In this document: one piece after another, positions 37,101-48,874 of the stretch
Layout: every line of letters starts with the position of its first letter
How positions within the stretch are numbered: position 1 is the first letter of the stretch
Assembly (NCBI GenBank): GCA_003117195.1
Contig: BDSI01000024.1
Span: 1,091,168-1,155,167, forward strand
Direction of reading: 5' to 3'
From: Eudorina sp. 2006-703-Eu-15
Lineage: Eukaryota; Chlorophyta; Chlorophyceae; Chlamydomonadales; Volvocaceae
Length of the DNA stretch: 64,000 nt
Notes under the pieces: model-generated
Told to the model about the DNA's origin: nothing
What the model saw: only the letters and a program-made list of their open reading frames with translations
The model's database searches: none
Made by a program: the position numbers and the translations under genes

Positions 37101-39471
37101 CGAGCTACGAGGAGCTATGCAGGTAACCTTAACCTGCCGTCCAAAAGCAGGCGGCCGCACCGCGAGGGGGTAGCGCGGTGTGTGGTGTTTGGGATCGCTT
37201 GCGCGCCGCTACCTGACGCGCGCGGTTGTAAAGGCTTCAGGGCCTGGGAGCGCGCGCCTCTCTGTCACGTGCCGGCCGCCTGCGCCCCCTCCCTGGCGGG
37301 AGACACCGGGGAGGGGATGCCTGTGTGGCGGCGTGCACACCTGCGTGCCGGGCGTCAGTGCGGAGCCGCACACCTGATTCCAGCACCTCGCACCTCCCGG
37401 CTGCCGCCGGGGCGCGCAGCTGTGCGCCACGCCCGCGACACCAATCATAATGCATCGCCGCACGCCGCTTTCGCGGACGGACAGTTCTCCGCATACGCCA
37501 TCTGCCCTGCACTCATGCATGCCGCAGCGCATGCGCTCATTCTTGCTGGGTCAAACGTTTGCTCCTTTGCTCCTTTGCTCCGTGCGGCGACGCCCCCGCA
37601 GGGCACACATGGAGTCCATGCTGATGGCGGCCGCAGCCCGGCAGGTGCAGAGCGACCTGGCCCGGAGGGTCAGCGGCTGGAGGCAGCGGATAGACCCGGT
37701 CCTCAAGGTGCGGCGCGGTGGGGTGTGGTGCGGTGCCCCACGGCGCCCTAGGGGAGGATACCAGAGCCCGGAGATGCCCGCCTGCCAGCTCTGCTACGCA
37801 CGCGGCGTCCTGGCACTAGTAGGCTGCCCATCGGAGCCTATCAGGAGGGCTGCACCCGTCTCTGGGCAGCATTTTGACCAAGGCGGATCACCTCTGTGCT
37901 GTTCTTTCGTGGGTTCGGTCAGAGCCTACACTCGCCAGGAGCAATCCGTACTCTTCGCCCTGTCGTTGTCGCACTGCCGCAGGCCGAGGAGTCGCGACCC
38001 GCCTTCGACATCCAGGACTACGGCGACCTGATCATCAGCCGCTTGTCGGGCCTCAAGGTGCTTCCGGAAGGCAGCTTTGGGGAATGGGGAATCGCTTGGG
38101 TCGCACGCCGGGATTGTTGATTGCTTCACCCACCGCAACCACGCATCCACCACGCACGGGCGGTGCTCTGTCCCCGGGTGTCCACCTTCATGCGCGTTAG
38201 GCTTGACTGTTGTCAGTCGGGAGCCATCAGTAGGAGGGCCACGCTTCGGAGGCCATTGTCGCACCGTCACGCGCACACCCTGGACCTCGTCAGCTGCAAA
38301 GCGGGCCCAAAACCCAAAGCAAAGAGCGTGGCACGTGTGACATTTATTATCCGTGTCCGTTGCCCATCCCACCCTATGACTGAATCAAACTCCGGGGGAC
38401 AACCCCAAACTCACGCGGGGGATCGGCACGTCCTCTTACTGCCGGGGTCCTCCCACGTGCAGCTCACCGGCGAGGGCCCCGCAGAGGCCGAGGGGCAGCA
38501 GCCGGAGCAGCAGCCCGCGGGGTCGGGCGCCGCGCCGCCCGTCAGGTTCTCGCTGGTGGCCGCGCAGCTGCAGAAGTTCGAGGTGTCTCGCATGTTCTCG
38601 GCCATGCTGCAGCTCATCAACAACCGGTGAGTCCATGGGACAGTCCAGGGGACTCGCGCCGGGGCAAGGCCCATTGCGTGCCGCCGCCGGCCCTGGCAAA
38701 CCCTGAAGGCACCAGCGCTCCGGGACGACACCGCCCCGACCCGAGAAGCCCTTGAACCGAAATGAATCCGCGTGCTGTTGTGGCGTCCGTGTCGCGGCGA
38801 TTTCTTCTCCGCAGGAACGTGGCCATCTACAAGGCGGACGCGTCGCAGGTGCCGCCCGGCGAGGTGCCCGACGAGCCCTTCACGCTGGAGCTGCTCAGCA
38901 CCGACCTCTACCACAAGACCATGGGTGCCCGGCTGGTGGCGCCGAAGAACGTGCGTGCTGGGCTGCCGGCCGCTGGCCGCTGGCAGGACGAGCGCGCCTT
39001 CAGCTCAGCGACCCTGCCGTAGCGCGTCATTCTCGTTGACGTGGTGCCCCCGTCCTCTCCATTCGGCCTGGCTGCTGCGTGCATGGTGTTCCCCTTCCAA
39101 CAGCCAGTCCCACGTATCCTTCAACAATAATATCGTATTGGAGCGCGGACCCCCCGCCTGCTGCACCGCGAGCCCGCCATAAATCTTCCGCCGGTTTTGG
39201 ATGCGCACGTCTGAGTGCGCCCGCGAGGCCGTCCCACCCACACAGCATGTGCCCGCCCCTCCCTCCGCCCCTTGGTGCCCTGGACGACCCTCAGGGCGCT
39301 GCCGGCGCGCAGACAGCTGCAGAGGGCGGCGACGACGAAGAGGAGAACCGGGCCACGCAGCCGGCCCGCGGCAAGACCGGGGCCGGGGGCCGCGCGGCAG
39401 GCGGCGGCGGCAAACGAGCGAAGCGGGCCGCTGTCGAGCCGCTGGCCAACTCCAACACGGATGACGCTTGA
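34173..39471 (+). CDS. NCAPH2: Condensin II complex kleisin subunit H2
   Basis: CAP-H2 bridges the SMC2-SMC4 heads and recruits the HEAT subunits of condensin II for chromosome compaction. Exons: 34173-34861, 35035-35345, 35791-35999, 36230-36476, 36780-37122, 37602-37707, 37983-38057, 38463-38626, 38815-38950, 39295-39471. All junctions are GT-AG with agreeing phase, giving 818 aa. The N-terminal kleisin block (residues 1-90) reads FAHLLKPIRDLQDNFNIDLA, then AALLIQGSTMVFSKKVEYLY, as in CAP-H2 of plants and animals. A central DPYKPLDP motif (about 384) and LLPEFSYCLQFLRQ match conserved CAP-H2 segments. PAFDIQDYGDLIISRL (about 641) and FEVSRMFSAMLQLINNRNVA plus LELLSTDLYHKTMGARLVAP form the C-terminal winged-helix part. 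Acidic Asp/Gly-rich linkers (DYDDDGGGG, FDDDDDGGGYGGGG) separate the blocks. The last exon is a Gly/Lys-rich tail ending in NSNTDDA. Confidence 0.93.
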
Positions 39472-40204
39472 GTTGCTGTAGCCCCACACAACAATCGACC
39501 GGAATCTTGGACAGCACCGGGAATCGGAATGGGGCGTACAGCAGCATGACCCCCCCGGGGCATGATGAGGGGGCTCTCGTGGGGTGTCACGTGCGGCCGC
39601 GTGGTGCCGCTCCACAGCGGGCGCATCGCCGGGCATGCAGCTGCCGGCTGGATCGCGGGGTGCAGCGAGGGCGCAACTTTCCACGGCTCTTTTCTCGCGA
39701 TGTACATACATACAAAAGCGTAGTGCGGGTGCCCCGACTGCACCTCTCGCTTGCTGTGAGAGACGCGGAGAGTCGGTCGTGTGCGACTGGGTGACTTGAC
39801 ATGCATCATGGTTTTATCGCGAACAAGCAGGCAGACCGTGCCAGCAGCAGCACTGCTGCTGCCACACACTACGGCATGACATGACATGACCACCGTCAGT
39901 GCCATGCACCGCCAGGTCGGTCGTTGCCGGTCCAGCTGCCAATTTGCAGACGGGGCCCTACATGCGTTTGAACAAACCGGCCACTGCCATTGCCGCACCG
40001 ACCACCCACCACCCAACCAGGTAAAGCAGCCCTGCATGCACGACCAAAGTGAGATTCCTACTTCTGAAAATTCTTACGACGGGCTTCTACTCACGTCGCA
40101 GACACCAGCCGATTGTCAAGCTGTGCGCTCGCACTTCAATCGTCACCACGACATGGTCATATGCCCTTCGCCTTGCTTCATGTCCGGAGTTCACGGCCGG
40201 GGGT
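39472..40204. other. Convergent intergenic region (3' UTRs of NCAPH2 and DPH1)
   Basis: The two genes point toward each other across 733 bp. No coding sequence is recognisable. No unambiguous TGTAA poly(A) motif could be assigned to either gene. Confidence 0.6.
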
Positions 40205-43200
40205 TCATTTCTTGTGGTAGGAGCTGTTCCACACGCCGCCGTCCTTGGCGTAGTAGTCCATGGGGTAGGGCGCGACGGCGTCCGGGGCCGCGTCGCTGCC
40301 CTCCCACCACGCGGGCACGACGCCCAGCGCCACCAGGGCCTCGTAGGGCGTCAGCGTGGGGCGGTCAAAGCCCTCTCCCCAGTCGATGGAGAGCCGCGGA
40401 CAGGCGATCTGCGGACCGGGGGCGGGATTGTGGACGGTGATGTTGAGGAGGGGGGTCAGAGGCACAGGGAAGTGTGCCTGGGGCCGCGCTCGGGCACATG
40501 CAATCGTGCTTGGTTGCGAACCGACTTCGGCACCACTTAGGCACTCTGCGTCACTCATTCTCGCTCGGCTACCCTGCGACAGCTGGCGTCTGGCCAGGTG
40601 AGGCACGGCGCCGCATCCTGCTCCAACGAATGCTACAGATCCCCCACATCAGCAGGCGCGGTAGACGGGAGGGAGCCCGAGTGCAGGGCCGCGCATATCA
40701 CTTCCATTCCGTTCCTGGACCATGCTTACGCAGCCCGTACCAGCGTCAAACGCGCCTCGCCCACCGTCGGCAGAAAACCATAACGCCCCTTCAGCCCCCC
40801 TCACCTGGACGAACGCTTCCACATCGGGGATCATGGCCAGCCTGGGTGGCGACACCTGCGGAGTCCAGAACACACGTCATGAGTACGGCAGCAGGGGAAG
40901 ATCGGACGAGCCCCTAGCAGCCGTGAGCCGCAGACTTCCGACGCGTCATGCGGCTGTGTGAAGTGGCGTTGGGACCTCAGCCCGGCAACCTCCATACCTC
41001 CGACATGAGCAACCGGATGTACGGCACACCCCTCTCCGTCAGATGTCGCTCCAGAGTGGCGAGGATGGCCGGGTTCCCCTGGGTGGCGGCAGCGGCAAAG
41101 AAGGGAGGGGGCGGTTGCTCTTTATTAGAGACGCAATCCTTTGAAAATGCGTTATAAATTGAGAGACCCTGACAGCCACAAGCGTGTCGCACTGCGCTTG
41201 GGCGTGGCTGCTGCAACGCACTGCGATGCAGCGCATCTGCCGTTTGCCGCAACGAAATGCAGCACATGACTAGACACGCGGGTCGTGCGACAGTGCTCAT
41301 CTCATAGTCAGGAAAGCGCAGGCTCCAAGGTGCCCCCCGGCGCTCGTCCCACGTGCGCGCTTTCCGGAACTCGCACAAATCCGTACATCCCGTACCTGAC
41401 GTCCAAGGGTGCCCAGCACGACTCCCCATCGGGACGCGAGCCGCGCCGCCTCGATTGCTCGCCGCCGTACGGCCCGCATTCCTACGAGGCCGCCGGTAGC
41501 CGCCAGGAGGGCAAACACAAGTCACCGAACAACCAGAGGCGGTCAAGTTGAGGGGTGCAGGCCGCGATGGCCGCACCAGCCGCGTCTATGTCATCAGACT
41601 CGCTGACTCCCTCTCCCCCCGCCCCTCAGCGCGGAGGCCCCACCTCTTCGCCCTCCCCCCCCCCTCACACCAGCGCACCTTCCTGGTCGTACCGCTCCCT
41701 CGTGAAGACCCTGCCGTACGGGTCATACCGATAGGCGGGTATCGCGGGGTTCGCGATCATGATGGCCTCCAGGTGAAACCTGCGGCAGTCATCCACCAGG
41801 AGAGGGGGAGGGGAAAAAGGGGGGAATGGAGTTGCACTCGGTGGTATGTTCGCGGTTTTGCCGTCTCAATTCATTGCATCAGGGGGTGGAGTTGCAGGTT
41901 CCGATTCCCGCGCCGTCGCCTGGCAGCACCCCTCGTGCCCCATCGTCCCCCAAGCCAGCCAGCCACCTGCCCACCCACCTGCCGTCCGACACAAACACAA
42001 TGGCGTCGGCGGTGGCGGGGTCCACCACGGGTGCCGTACAGCCCAGCACCTCCCCGGGCGACAGCGGCTTGCACTTGGGGACCGCCAGGGAGGGGAACAG
42101 AGGCGCCAGTCGCTGCCGGGCCAGTTGGACGGCGGAGCTGAACTGGATGGTGCCTGGCGGGTCAGGGGGTTGGCACAAAGGGGGGGCCACGGGCGGAAAC
42201 GGGTACGTGAGTGTTTAGATAAGAGACCCGCCCGATCCAAACCAAGCACCAATATACTTATCATATCCACCCGCAAATTGGAAAACATCAATACAGCAAA
42301 ACGGGTACGTGTGTATGTGTGGGGGGGCGGGTATGTCAGCCTGAGTGCCGCCCACGACGGTCGCTCGACCCTACCCGCTCATCAGTGGTCCTCCATCCCC
42401 CTCCCTCCCGCCGGGTGCGCCCGGGTTTCTTCTCGGCTTGCTCTTCTTTTTCAGCCCCCTTCACTCCCTCCCGACCTCCCTCCCTCCCTCCCTGCCTCGA
42501 CCACCGCACCCCACCCCACCCCACCACCCACCCGCCAGCACCAGCCTGGTCCCCCGGTCCGGGAAGTTGAGCTTTACGGTGTCCACCAGGTGGTCCACAT
42601 CCACCGCGATGTCCACGAACACGTAGAGGCAGGGCAGCCCCGTCACGTCGACGGGGACCAAGCAGGAGTGGCCGTAGTGAACCAGGAAGTCCGCCCCCAG
42701 CGCGGCGGCGGAGAAGTCGTCGATGCAGCAGGCGCCGTACGTCACGTCACCCATCACCAGGGTGTGCTCGATGCCTGGAACGGGGAGCCAGGAGCCGGGG
42801 GAGAGGGAGAGGGGGAAGGCATGTACGGACCCGATGGGAAGGGGTTGTCCGGTGAGGAGGAGCCCGGCGGATGCGCATAAACCACTAGTGTATACGCATG
42901 CCCACATACCCGCACACATCCAGGAGGGATGCAACCGGAAAAGGACTTTGAATAGAGCTAGGTGTTTGACTCCCTGATAGCGCCCGACGGGAAACCCCCT
43001 TCGGGACGTCCGAGGAGCTGCCAGACATGCGGGAGGGCGGCCAACTGCGGCCCGCGAGGCACCGGCTGTGCCCCAGAGGCCTTTCCTCTCGTGGAGCCAC
43101 AGCCGCACTTTTCAGGGAACCGGTCAGATATGTAACGATATTCACACACATGCACACATGGACACGCACCCGCGAAGGTCTCCAGGATGTCGGCGATGGT

Positions 43201-43903
43201 GCAGGCGTACATCTGCAGCCCCTCGGGGAACTGCAGCGCCACAGTGCGCGCCCCCGCCTGACGCAGCCGCCAAACCGTCTTATGGATCTCAAAGTTATAG
43301 TTGGCGGGCAGAACGGCGATAGCTTCGTTCAGCTGCTCGTTGTGCAGGATGTCGTCCGGCACTTGCTGTCGTACAAACCGCTTGACGGCGCCGGCCGGGC
43401 TGGGGGCGCTGCTGTTCGGGTTGCCGTTGGCGGTTGCATGGGGCACGATCGCACCGGACGCTGGATGGGGAGTTGGGGTGGGGTGAGGTGGGGATGGCGG
43501 TTGTTTGTTGGGACGGTTGAGGTTTGGCGGGTCCACGGGACGGAAGTTGAGGGGCGGGGTTCGGGAGGAAGGGGAGGCAAAATGGTTCCACTGGGGGACA
43601 TGAGGGTCGGGGGTTCCGACGCAGGGCGATTTACATTGGGCTCTTGCGCTCCAGAAATTTGAACGCAGCTCGGATACCGGCATATGCCACATGGGGTTGA
43701 AGAAGGATGTGGAGATTGGAGCAATCAAGGCGCAACGTACGGCCAGCGGAGAGGAGCGCCGACGCAGTGGTGAAGCACCGTATCATATCTTCAGGAAAAG
43801 ATATAATCGACACATTCTCGATTTGTCGTCAACGAAACTTACTGCCAGCTTGCGCCCCCGTAAACCGCCGGGCCTCATCTTCCGACGGCGCGCTGTCACC
43901 CAT
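40205..43903 (-). CDS. DPH1: Diphthamide biosynthesis protein 1 (2-(3-amino-3-carboxypropyl)histidine synthase subunit)
   Basis: DPH1 with DPH2 transfers the 3-amino-3-carboxypropyl group from SAM to a histidine of eEF2, the first step of diphthamide synthesis. Exons: 43903-43843, 43460-43170, 42774-42532, 42153-41979, 41779-41679, 41481-41396, 41078-40998, 40855-40805, 40408-40205. Phases agree throughout, giving 430 aa, the normal family length. Family blocks run in order: [118 protein letters not shown] and TPYEA. The three cysteines expected to hold the 4Fe-4S cluster are visible (about C133, C237 and C366). The 5' exon encodes a short [16 protein letters not shown] lead. Introns contain dispersed repeats, one at 42211-42256. 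Confidence 0.96.
42211..42256 (-). repeat. 46-bp dispersed repeat, copy in a DPH1 intron
   Basis: Read on the minus strand, this is 44/46 identical to 50035-50080, with core gggcgggtctcttatctaaa then cac. It belongs to the GGGCGGG...CTAAACA family. Confidence 0.85.
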
Positions 43904-45654
43904 ACCGTGTGCTGTTAACTGTTTCAGTGAAGGCCACAGAACAATCTTGTTGTAAGAATAATATAGCCGTTTACACTACCTATCCCACAGCTTTTAGTCT
44001 TAAACCAGTGCGCGCTGTCCTTAATCCATTGACTCCATACAGCGCTTCAGCAAGCTAATGGGTCTTAGCCTCGTATAATATACATTTCGTACTTACAGAA
44101 CTGTCTAAGTGAATTGTACCCACTAGCACGTACTCGACTCCAATATTAATAATTATATATAACAAGCGTGAACACAGACCCGCGACGTGCGCTTGCCGCG
44201 CGGGGATTTTGTCATTTGTGTCGTGCGCGTAGCAGCGCATGCGCTACAAGGGGAACGGCAGTAAAGCGGCCTGCTCGCCGTACATGCGCCGACGGATTTT
44301 TCAACCTCAGTTCATCCTTTAACCCCGACCCCGAAAGCCCGCAAATACGACAAACGGGAAGTGCCAACCCTGTGCTGAGAGGGCAGCCTAAGGCAGCGAA
44401 GGATAGAGGAAGGGTAGCTAGCGACAACATGTTCCCACTTAGGCTCTATGTCGTTTGCACGATTGCACCGTTGGGCGCGTTGGGCGGGTGTCGCGGTCGG
44501 TTGAGCGGTTGGTCAGGTCGTTGGTCGTTTCCCTCCCGTCGCGGAGAGACGGACCCGCACACCTCTTACCGCCGGGACTCTGCGAATGACAGCGTCCCTG
44601 GACCCTGCCACGTGCGGTTACAACCTGCAATTCACCGCCCGCCGCCCATGCAACGACAAGCAGGGCGGAGCATTTCCAATGGCCCTTGCCGGATGGGGCT
44701 GGGGCGGGGGCTTGGAGACACCGGCGCCGGGCATGAGGCTGCGGTGGTGTAAGGGGAAGGGTGGTTGAAGGGGTTGGGAGTTGCCGTGCGTCCCTGTTTG
44801 GCCTCAATTCGTCAGTCCCTGTTTGGGGCGAGTGCTCGGGGTGCACAGCTAGCTGGAGGACTCGGTCAGCGGTCTGCGCGGTCTGCTGCCGATACGGTAT
44901 GGATGGGGGGGGGCTCGCACTAATCCTAGTCCGGCACTCCCCAGGGTGGATACAGTTTAGGAAAGCGGGTGCGGCGACCGCAGTTGACGGACGCTGGCTT
45001 GCATGGAGGGCAGGTTGCGTACCCCTGCCGGCCTCTGAGTATCGTAGCTAGGGTTTAGGTCAGTTTCAGTCAACCACCCACGCGACTCGACGTGAACAGT
45101 CGTGCAAACAAGAAACAAAAGCCACCCCATGTCACTCCCCGCACATGTAGATTGGGTGGGCGATGGGTTCGACAGGCAGAGTGGTTCCCAGCCGCGCAGC
45201 CCTCAACCATCATTGCCCACAATGCCATATTTTTGGTTCTGACAGTGCTATAAATACCTTTCCCCGAGACCGGGTAGGAATAATGTGTCGCAGAGAGGAC
45301 CCGGCTCATAGGGCCGATCGAAGTCACGCGGAAAGCGGTTGACAATTGAAGCGTTTATCATTATAGTAAAGAACACGATACATAAATAACGTCACACTAT
45401 GACCAACACTGATTTGGCATGACAAAAAGGGGATGACTTGAACGGACAGGCAGATTACCAAGCGTGCAACATCATCCGGTTCAAGGCATTATAAATTCTC
45501 GCCCCTTGCACGCTTACTAGAACTACAATATCTCGACGCTAACTATTGAAAATCTTTACTGAAACGACCGTGACCTTCGTACTGCGTAGCACTCGCAAAA
45601 ATTTTAGCGGTACTGAAGGTTTTCGTCTTGGCACTTGCATACGTTACTGTAGAT
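43904..45654. promoter_or_regulatory. Divergent intergenic region between DPH1 and the LigB-type dioxygenase
   Basis: About 1.75 kb separate the two start codons. It is AT-rich at both ends (43910-44160 and 45340-45640) with a GC-rich middle (about 44440-45060). It should contain both promoters. An open frame at 44168-44752 shows no protein-like conservation. Confidence 0.5.
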
Positions 45655-47564
45655 ATGGGACTGGCCATGGCGCAGCAATGTAGCACGTCGGCGCGCATGC
45701 CAACCGTCTTCCTGCCGCATGGGGGCGGTCCCATGCCGGTCCTTGGCGAGCCCAACCACAGGTCTCTCACTGCCTACCTCAGGGGGGTTAACAAGACGCT
45801 GCCAGTTCCCAAGGCAATACTCGCCGTGACAGCACACTGGGAGGTACGTGACGCGGGCGCGCTGCGGCTCTGTGGAGGTGCTGACACCGACCCTGCGGCC
45901 GTTCAAACAGTCGGTGCCTCGGCGGTACCTCGGGGGGTTAAATTGAGAAAAATAAATAAACCCGCAGAACGAACCCGGGCACACCCAGCATAACGCAGTA
46001 TACTTACTGGGTGCGGTACCTGCAGAGCAAACGAAAAGATAGAGACCTCGGGGGGGCCCCCCCGTTGCGGGGGAGTGTCATGTGGGGGTGCTATTCTCCC
46101 CGCGATCGTCTCCATTCCCCCGCCTGACGTATCGTCCCGCGGCATCCCGGGTAGGGGGTAGCACCCCGCACGGCGCTGCGTGTCGAGCGGACATCTCCCC
46201 CTCCGCGTAGAGTGCCAGTCAATGCCGTACCCCCGACCTGGCCTCCTCCAGCCTCCAGCCTCCAGCCTCCAACGAGGAAAAAATGACGACGAGTCCATGT
46301 GTGCGATGGTGCGAGGCCGCCACGAACCAGAGTCGCGCCCGCACTCGTACCCCGACCCGTCGTACCCGACCACGTCGGTCACGTGGCTGGTTCGCATGCC
46401 GTACATGGTTATCTGTGTCCGAATGCCGTACATGTTTTGTGCAGGGGGACCGGATCATGGTGAGCACCGCTCCGAAGCCGCCGATGTTGTACGACTATTA
46501 CGGCTTTCCTCCCGAGGTGCGTACGGCAGTGGAACCCTGCACGCCGGTTCTTCCACCTGTCGGCAGTGAAGGGGGACGTCCGCGTGCAGTGGCGGATGTA
46601 CGGCATTGCGTCATGTCGGCTGCGGTTGTCGAGAGGGGGGGTGTTAAGAACTAAACGGTGCAAGTCGCGCGGCATTGCCACAGATCACGCAGCGGGGTAC
46701 ACCCCCTGAGAAGGGGTCTCGCTGGCCAACGGGCCCATTTGCAAGGTGTACGACCGTACCGTGCCGCACTGTACAGCACCAGTGGGTCAGGGGTACAGAC
46801 ATGACGTCATGTTTGCATGCTACATACCACCAAACCCCCAGGCGTACGAGCTGCGCTACCCCGCCCCCGGCTCGCCGGCCGTGGCTCAGCGCGTGCTGGA
46901 CCTGCTGGCCGGGGCCGGCATCCCCGCCGCGCCTGACGCCAGCCGGGGGTACGACCACGGCACGTTCATCCCGCTCATGCTGGCCTTCCCGGAGGCCACC
47001 ACCCCCGTGGTGCAGATGTCGCTGCACCGCTCCCTGGACCCCAGGTGGGGGGGGAGGGTGGGGGGAGGGTGGGGGGAGGGTGGAGGGAGGGTGGGGGGAG
47101 GGTGGAGGGAGGGTGGGGGGAGGGTGGGGGAGGGAGGGAGGGAGGGAGGGTGGGGTATAGGAAATTAGCAGGGGGTTGGGGGGGATGAAGGGGGGCTGTT
47201 TGGGAAATGGGGGTGGGGAAGGGGCTGTATGAAGGGGGGAAAGACGGGCAAGTGATTGCTGCTCTTTTGCGGTTTCCCCGTCGCAGTGACAGCAGGGGGA
47301 CGTGTATGCCCGCGTGTGTGTTGGTAGGCAGGCAGGGCAGGCATGCGTGGTATGCAATGGGCGCAGCAGTGGCCAACAGTTGCTCATATGCATGTAGGTT
47401 ATGTGCCCGATGCCCGACCCGTGAAAGCAGCGGAAGCGCTGTGGTGTCGGGTCATCGCTGCCGATTTGGGTGCGCGTTTGGGGTCGATGCTCGCGGACGA
47501 CTGTCAGATGGTGCGGGTCGGAGCCACACCACCAAAACCACAAAACCACAAAACGCGAGCGCGC

Positions 47565-47595
<31 letters not shown>

Positions 47596-48610
47596 AGGGT
47601 GTGATCGTCGGTAGTACTTGCGGCATCACTACGGGGGGGACCCCGCGGCGATTCGGCAACGTCCCGACAGCCTGGAACTGCCGTACGGCCGTACCGCCGG
47701 CCCTGCTGCCGCTGCTGCTACCCCCCCTCCGGCCCCCGCACAGGCTCCATCTTTCGCTGGGCGCCGCGCTGGCGCCCCTGCGGGACGAGGGGGTGTTGAT
47801 CGTGGGCAGCGGCATGAGCTTCCACAACATGGGGGTGTTCCGGGACAACGGGTTCGGGATGGGCGGCAGCATGCGCAAGTACAAGCCCAGTGAGGTGAGC
47901 TGCGGGGGTTGGGGTCTGGGGTCGGGCGGGGGTCGGGCTGGGGTCGGGGGGGGTCGGGCTGGGGTCGGGTAGGGTCGGGTAGGGCCGGACCGGGCCCGAT
48001 TCGCACGGACCGCTGCCCTGCCCCGGTCATGCGGGGTTCAGAGCCCGACCCGCCCATTCTGGTCTTTCAGGGTACCGTATCCATGTTTTCTGCTCTGAAC
48101 CACCAGCCGCCGCCGCCACCGCCGTTCGCCCGCACGCGCCGGCCCACCCTGCCCACCCCGCCGCTGTGCAGCGCAGCCGCGGTGTGTCTCAGTGGTATCC
48201 CTCCACTGTGCCGTTGTAACCGGCCCTTCCCCCGGCCCTCGTCCCCGCAGGACTTCGACTCGTGGCTGCAGCAGGCGGTGACGGGGGCCACCGGGGCGGA
48301 TCGGTCGGGGCTGCTGGCGGGCTGGGCCAAGGCGCCGGGCGGAAGGGAGGTAAGAGGGGAGCAGGGGTACGGCACGAGTACGGCACGGGTACGGCAAGTA
48401 CGGTACACTTCGTTGTTACGCGGCGACAGGCACTCCATGGCCCTTTCGGGATGAGATCTGCTGCCTTAACCGTGAAGGCTGCCCGGGCCTCTCTCCAAAG
48501 GTCCGCGTCGCGTGAGTCCGTCGCGTGAGTCCGTCGCGTGAGTCCGCAATCCTGCGGATACTTTGCTAAACCTGCTGACCCGTGTGTGTGCAACGTGACG
48601 TGCCCCCCGT

Positions 48611-48646
<36 letters not shown>

Positions 48647-48874
48647 GCGGGCGGGTTGCACTTCTAAACACACACACACACACGCCCCGCGTGTGTTCAA
48701 CATACACCCCCTGTGCGTATGTGTGTACGTGTGTCTCCCCAGAGCCACCCCCGGGAGGAGCACCTGTTGCCGCTGATGGTGGTGGCGGGGGCCGCGGGGG
48801 AGGACGCAGGCCGCACCACCTTCAACGACTGGCTGCTGGGCACCAAGGTGTCGGGGTTCGTGTTTGGGGCGTGA
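45655..48874 (+). CDS. LigB-family extradiol dioxygenase (4,5-DOPA dioxygenase-like)
   Basis: Class III extradiol ring-cleavage dioxygenases use Fe(II) to open catechols; plant DODA proteins of this family make betalamic acid and bacterial relatives cleave protocatechuate or DOPA. Exons: 45655-45843, 46445-46516, 46842-47044, 47744-47894, 48251-48349, 48743-48874. All are phase-consistent, giving 281 aa, a normal length. Motifs: MPTVFLPHGGGPMPVLG with H22, VTAHWE with H61, YDYYGFPPE, GYDHGTFIPL with H126, and VGSGMSFHNMGVFRD with H182. The histidines are at the usual metal and catalytic positions. ATGs at 45667 and 45697 are alternative starts; the first in-frame one was taken. The sequence shows no clear targeting peptide. 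The physiological substrate in an alga is unknown, so DODA activity is not claimed. Confidence 0.92.
45936..45974 (+). repeat. Short dispersed repeat, GGTTAAATTGA type
   Basis: Copy in the first intron of the dioxygenase gene: ggttaaattgagaaaaataa, then ataaacccgcagaacgaac. Confidence 0.7.
47045..47158. repeat. G-rich minisatellite (gggtggggggagg-like)
   Basis: Irregular tandem units of gggtggggggagg and gggtggaggga follow immediately after the third exon's donor in the dioxygenase gene. The transcript-sense strand is almost pure purine plus T, with many G runs able in principle to form G-quadruplexes. Confidence 0.85.
47565..47592. repeat. GT dinucleotide repeat, 14 units
   Basis: A perfect (GT)14 in the third intron of the dioxygenase gene. 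Confidence 0.95.
48612..48672. repeat. CA dinucleotide repeat followed by a GGGCGGG...CTAAACACA element
   Basis: (CA)16 at 48612-48644 runs into gggcgggttgcacttctaaa plus caca at 48649-48672, in the last intron of the dioxygenase gene. The same element stands at 23356-23379. Confidence 0.85.

Noticed and set aside
39291..40037. A 248-codon minus-strand open frame
   Set aside because: It overlaps the last NCAPH2 exon on the opposite strand and the 3' UTR gap, and has no conserved sequence.
44168..44752. A 194-codon plus-strand open frame between DPH1 and the dioxygenase gene
   Set aside because: No recognisable motif or coding periodicity beyond base composition; it sits in the divergent promoter interval.
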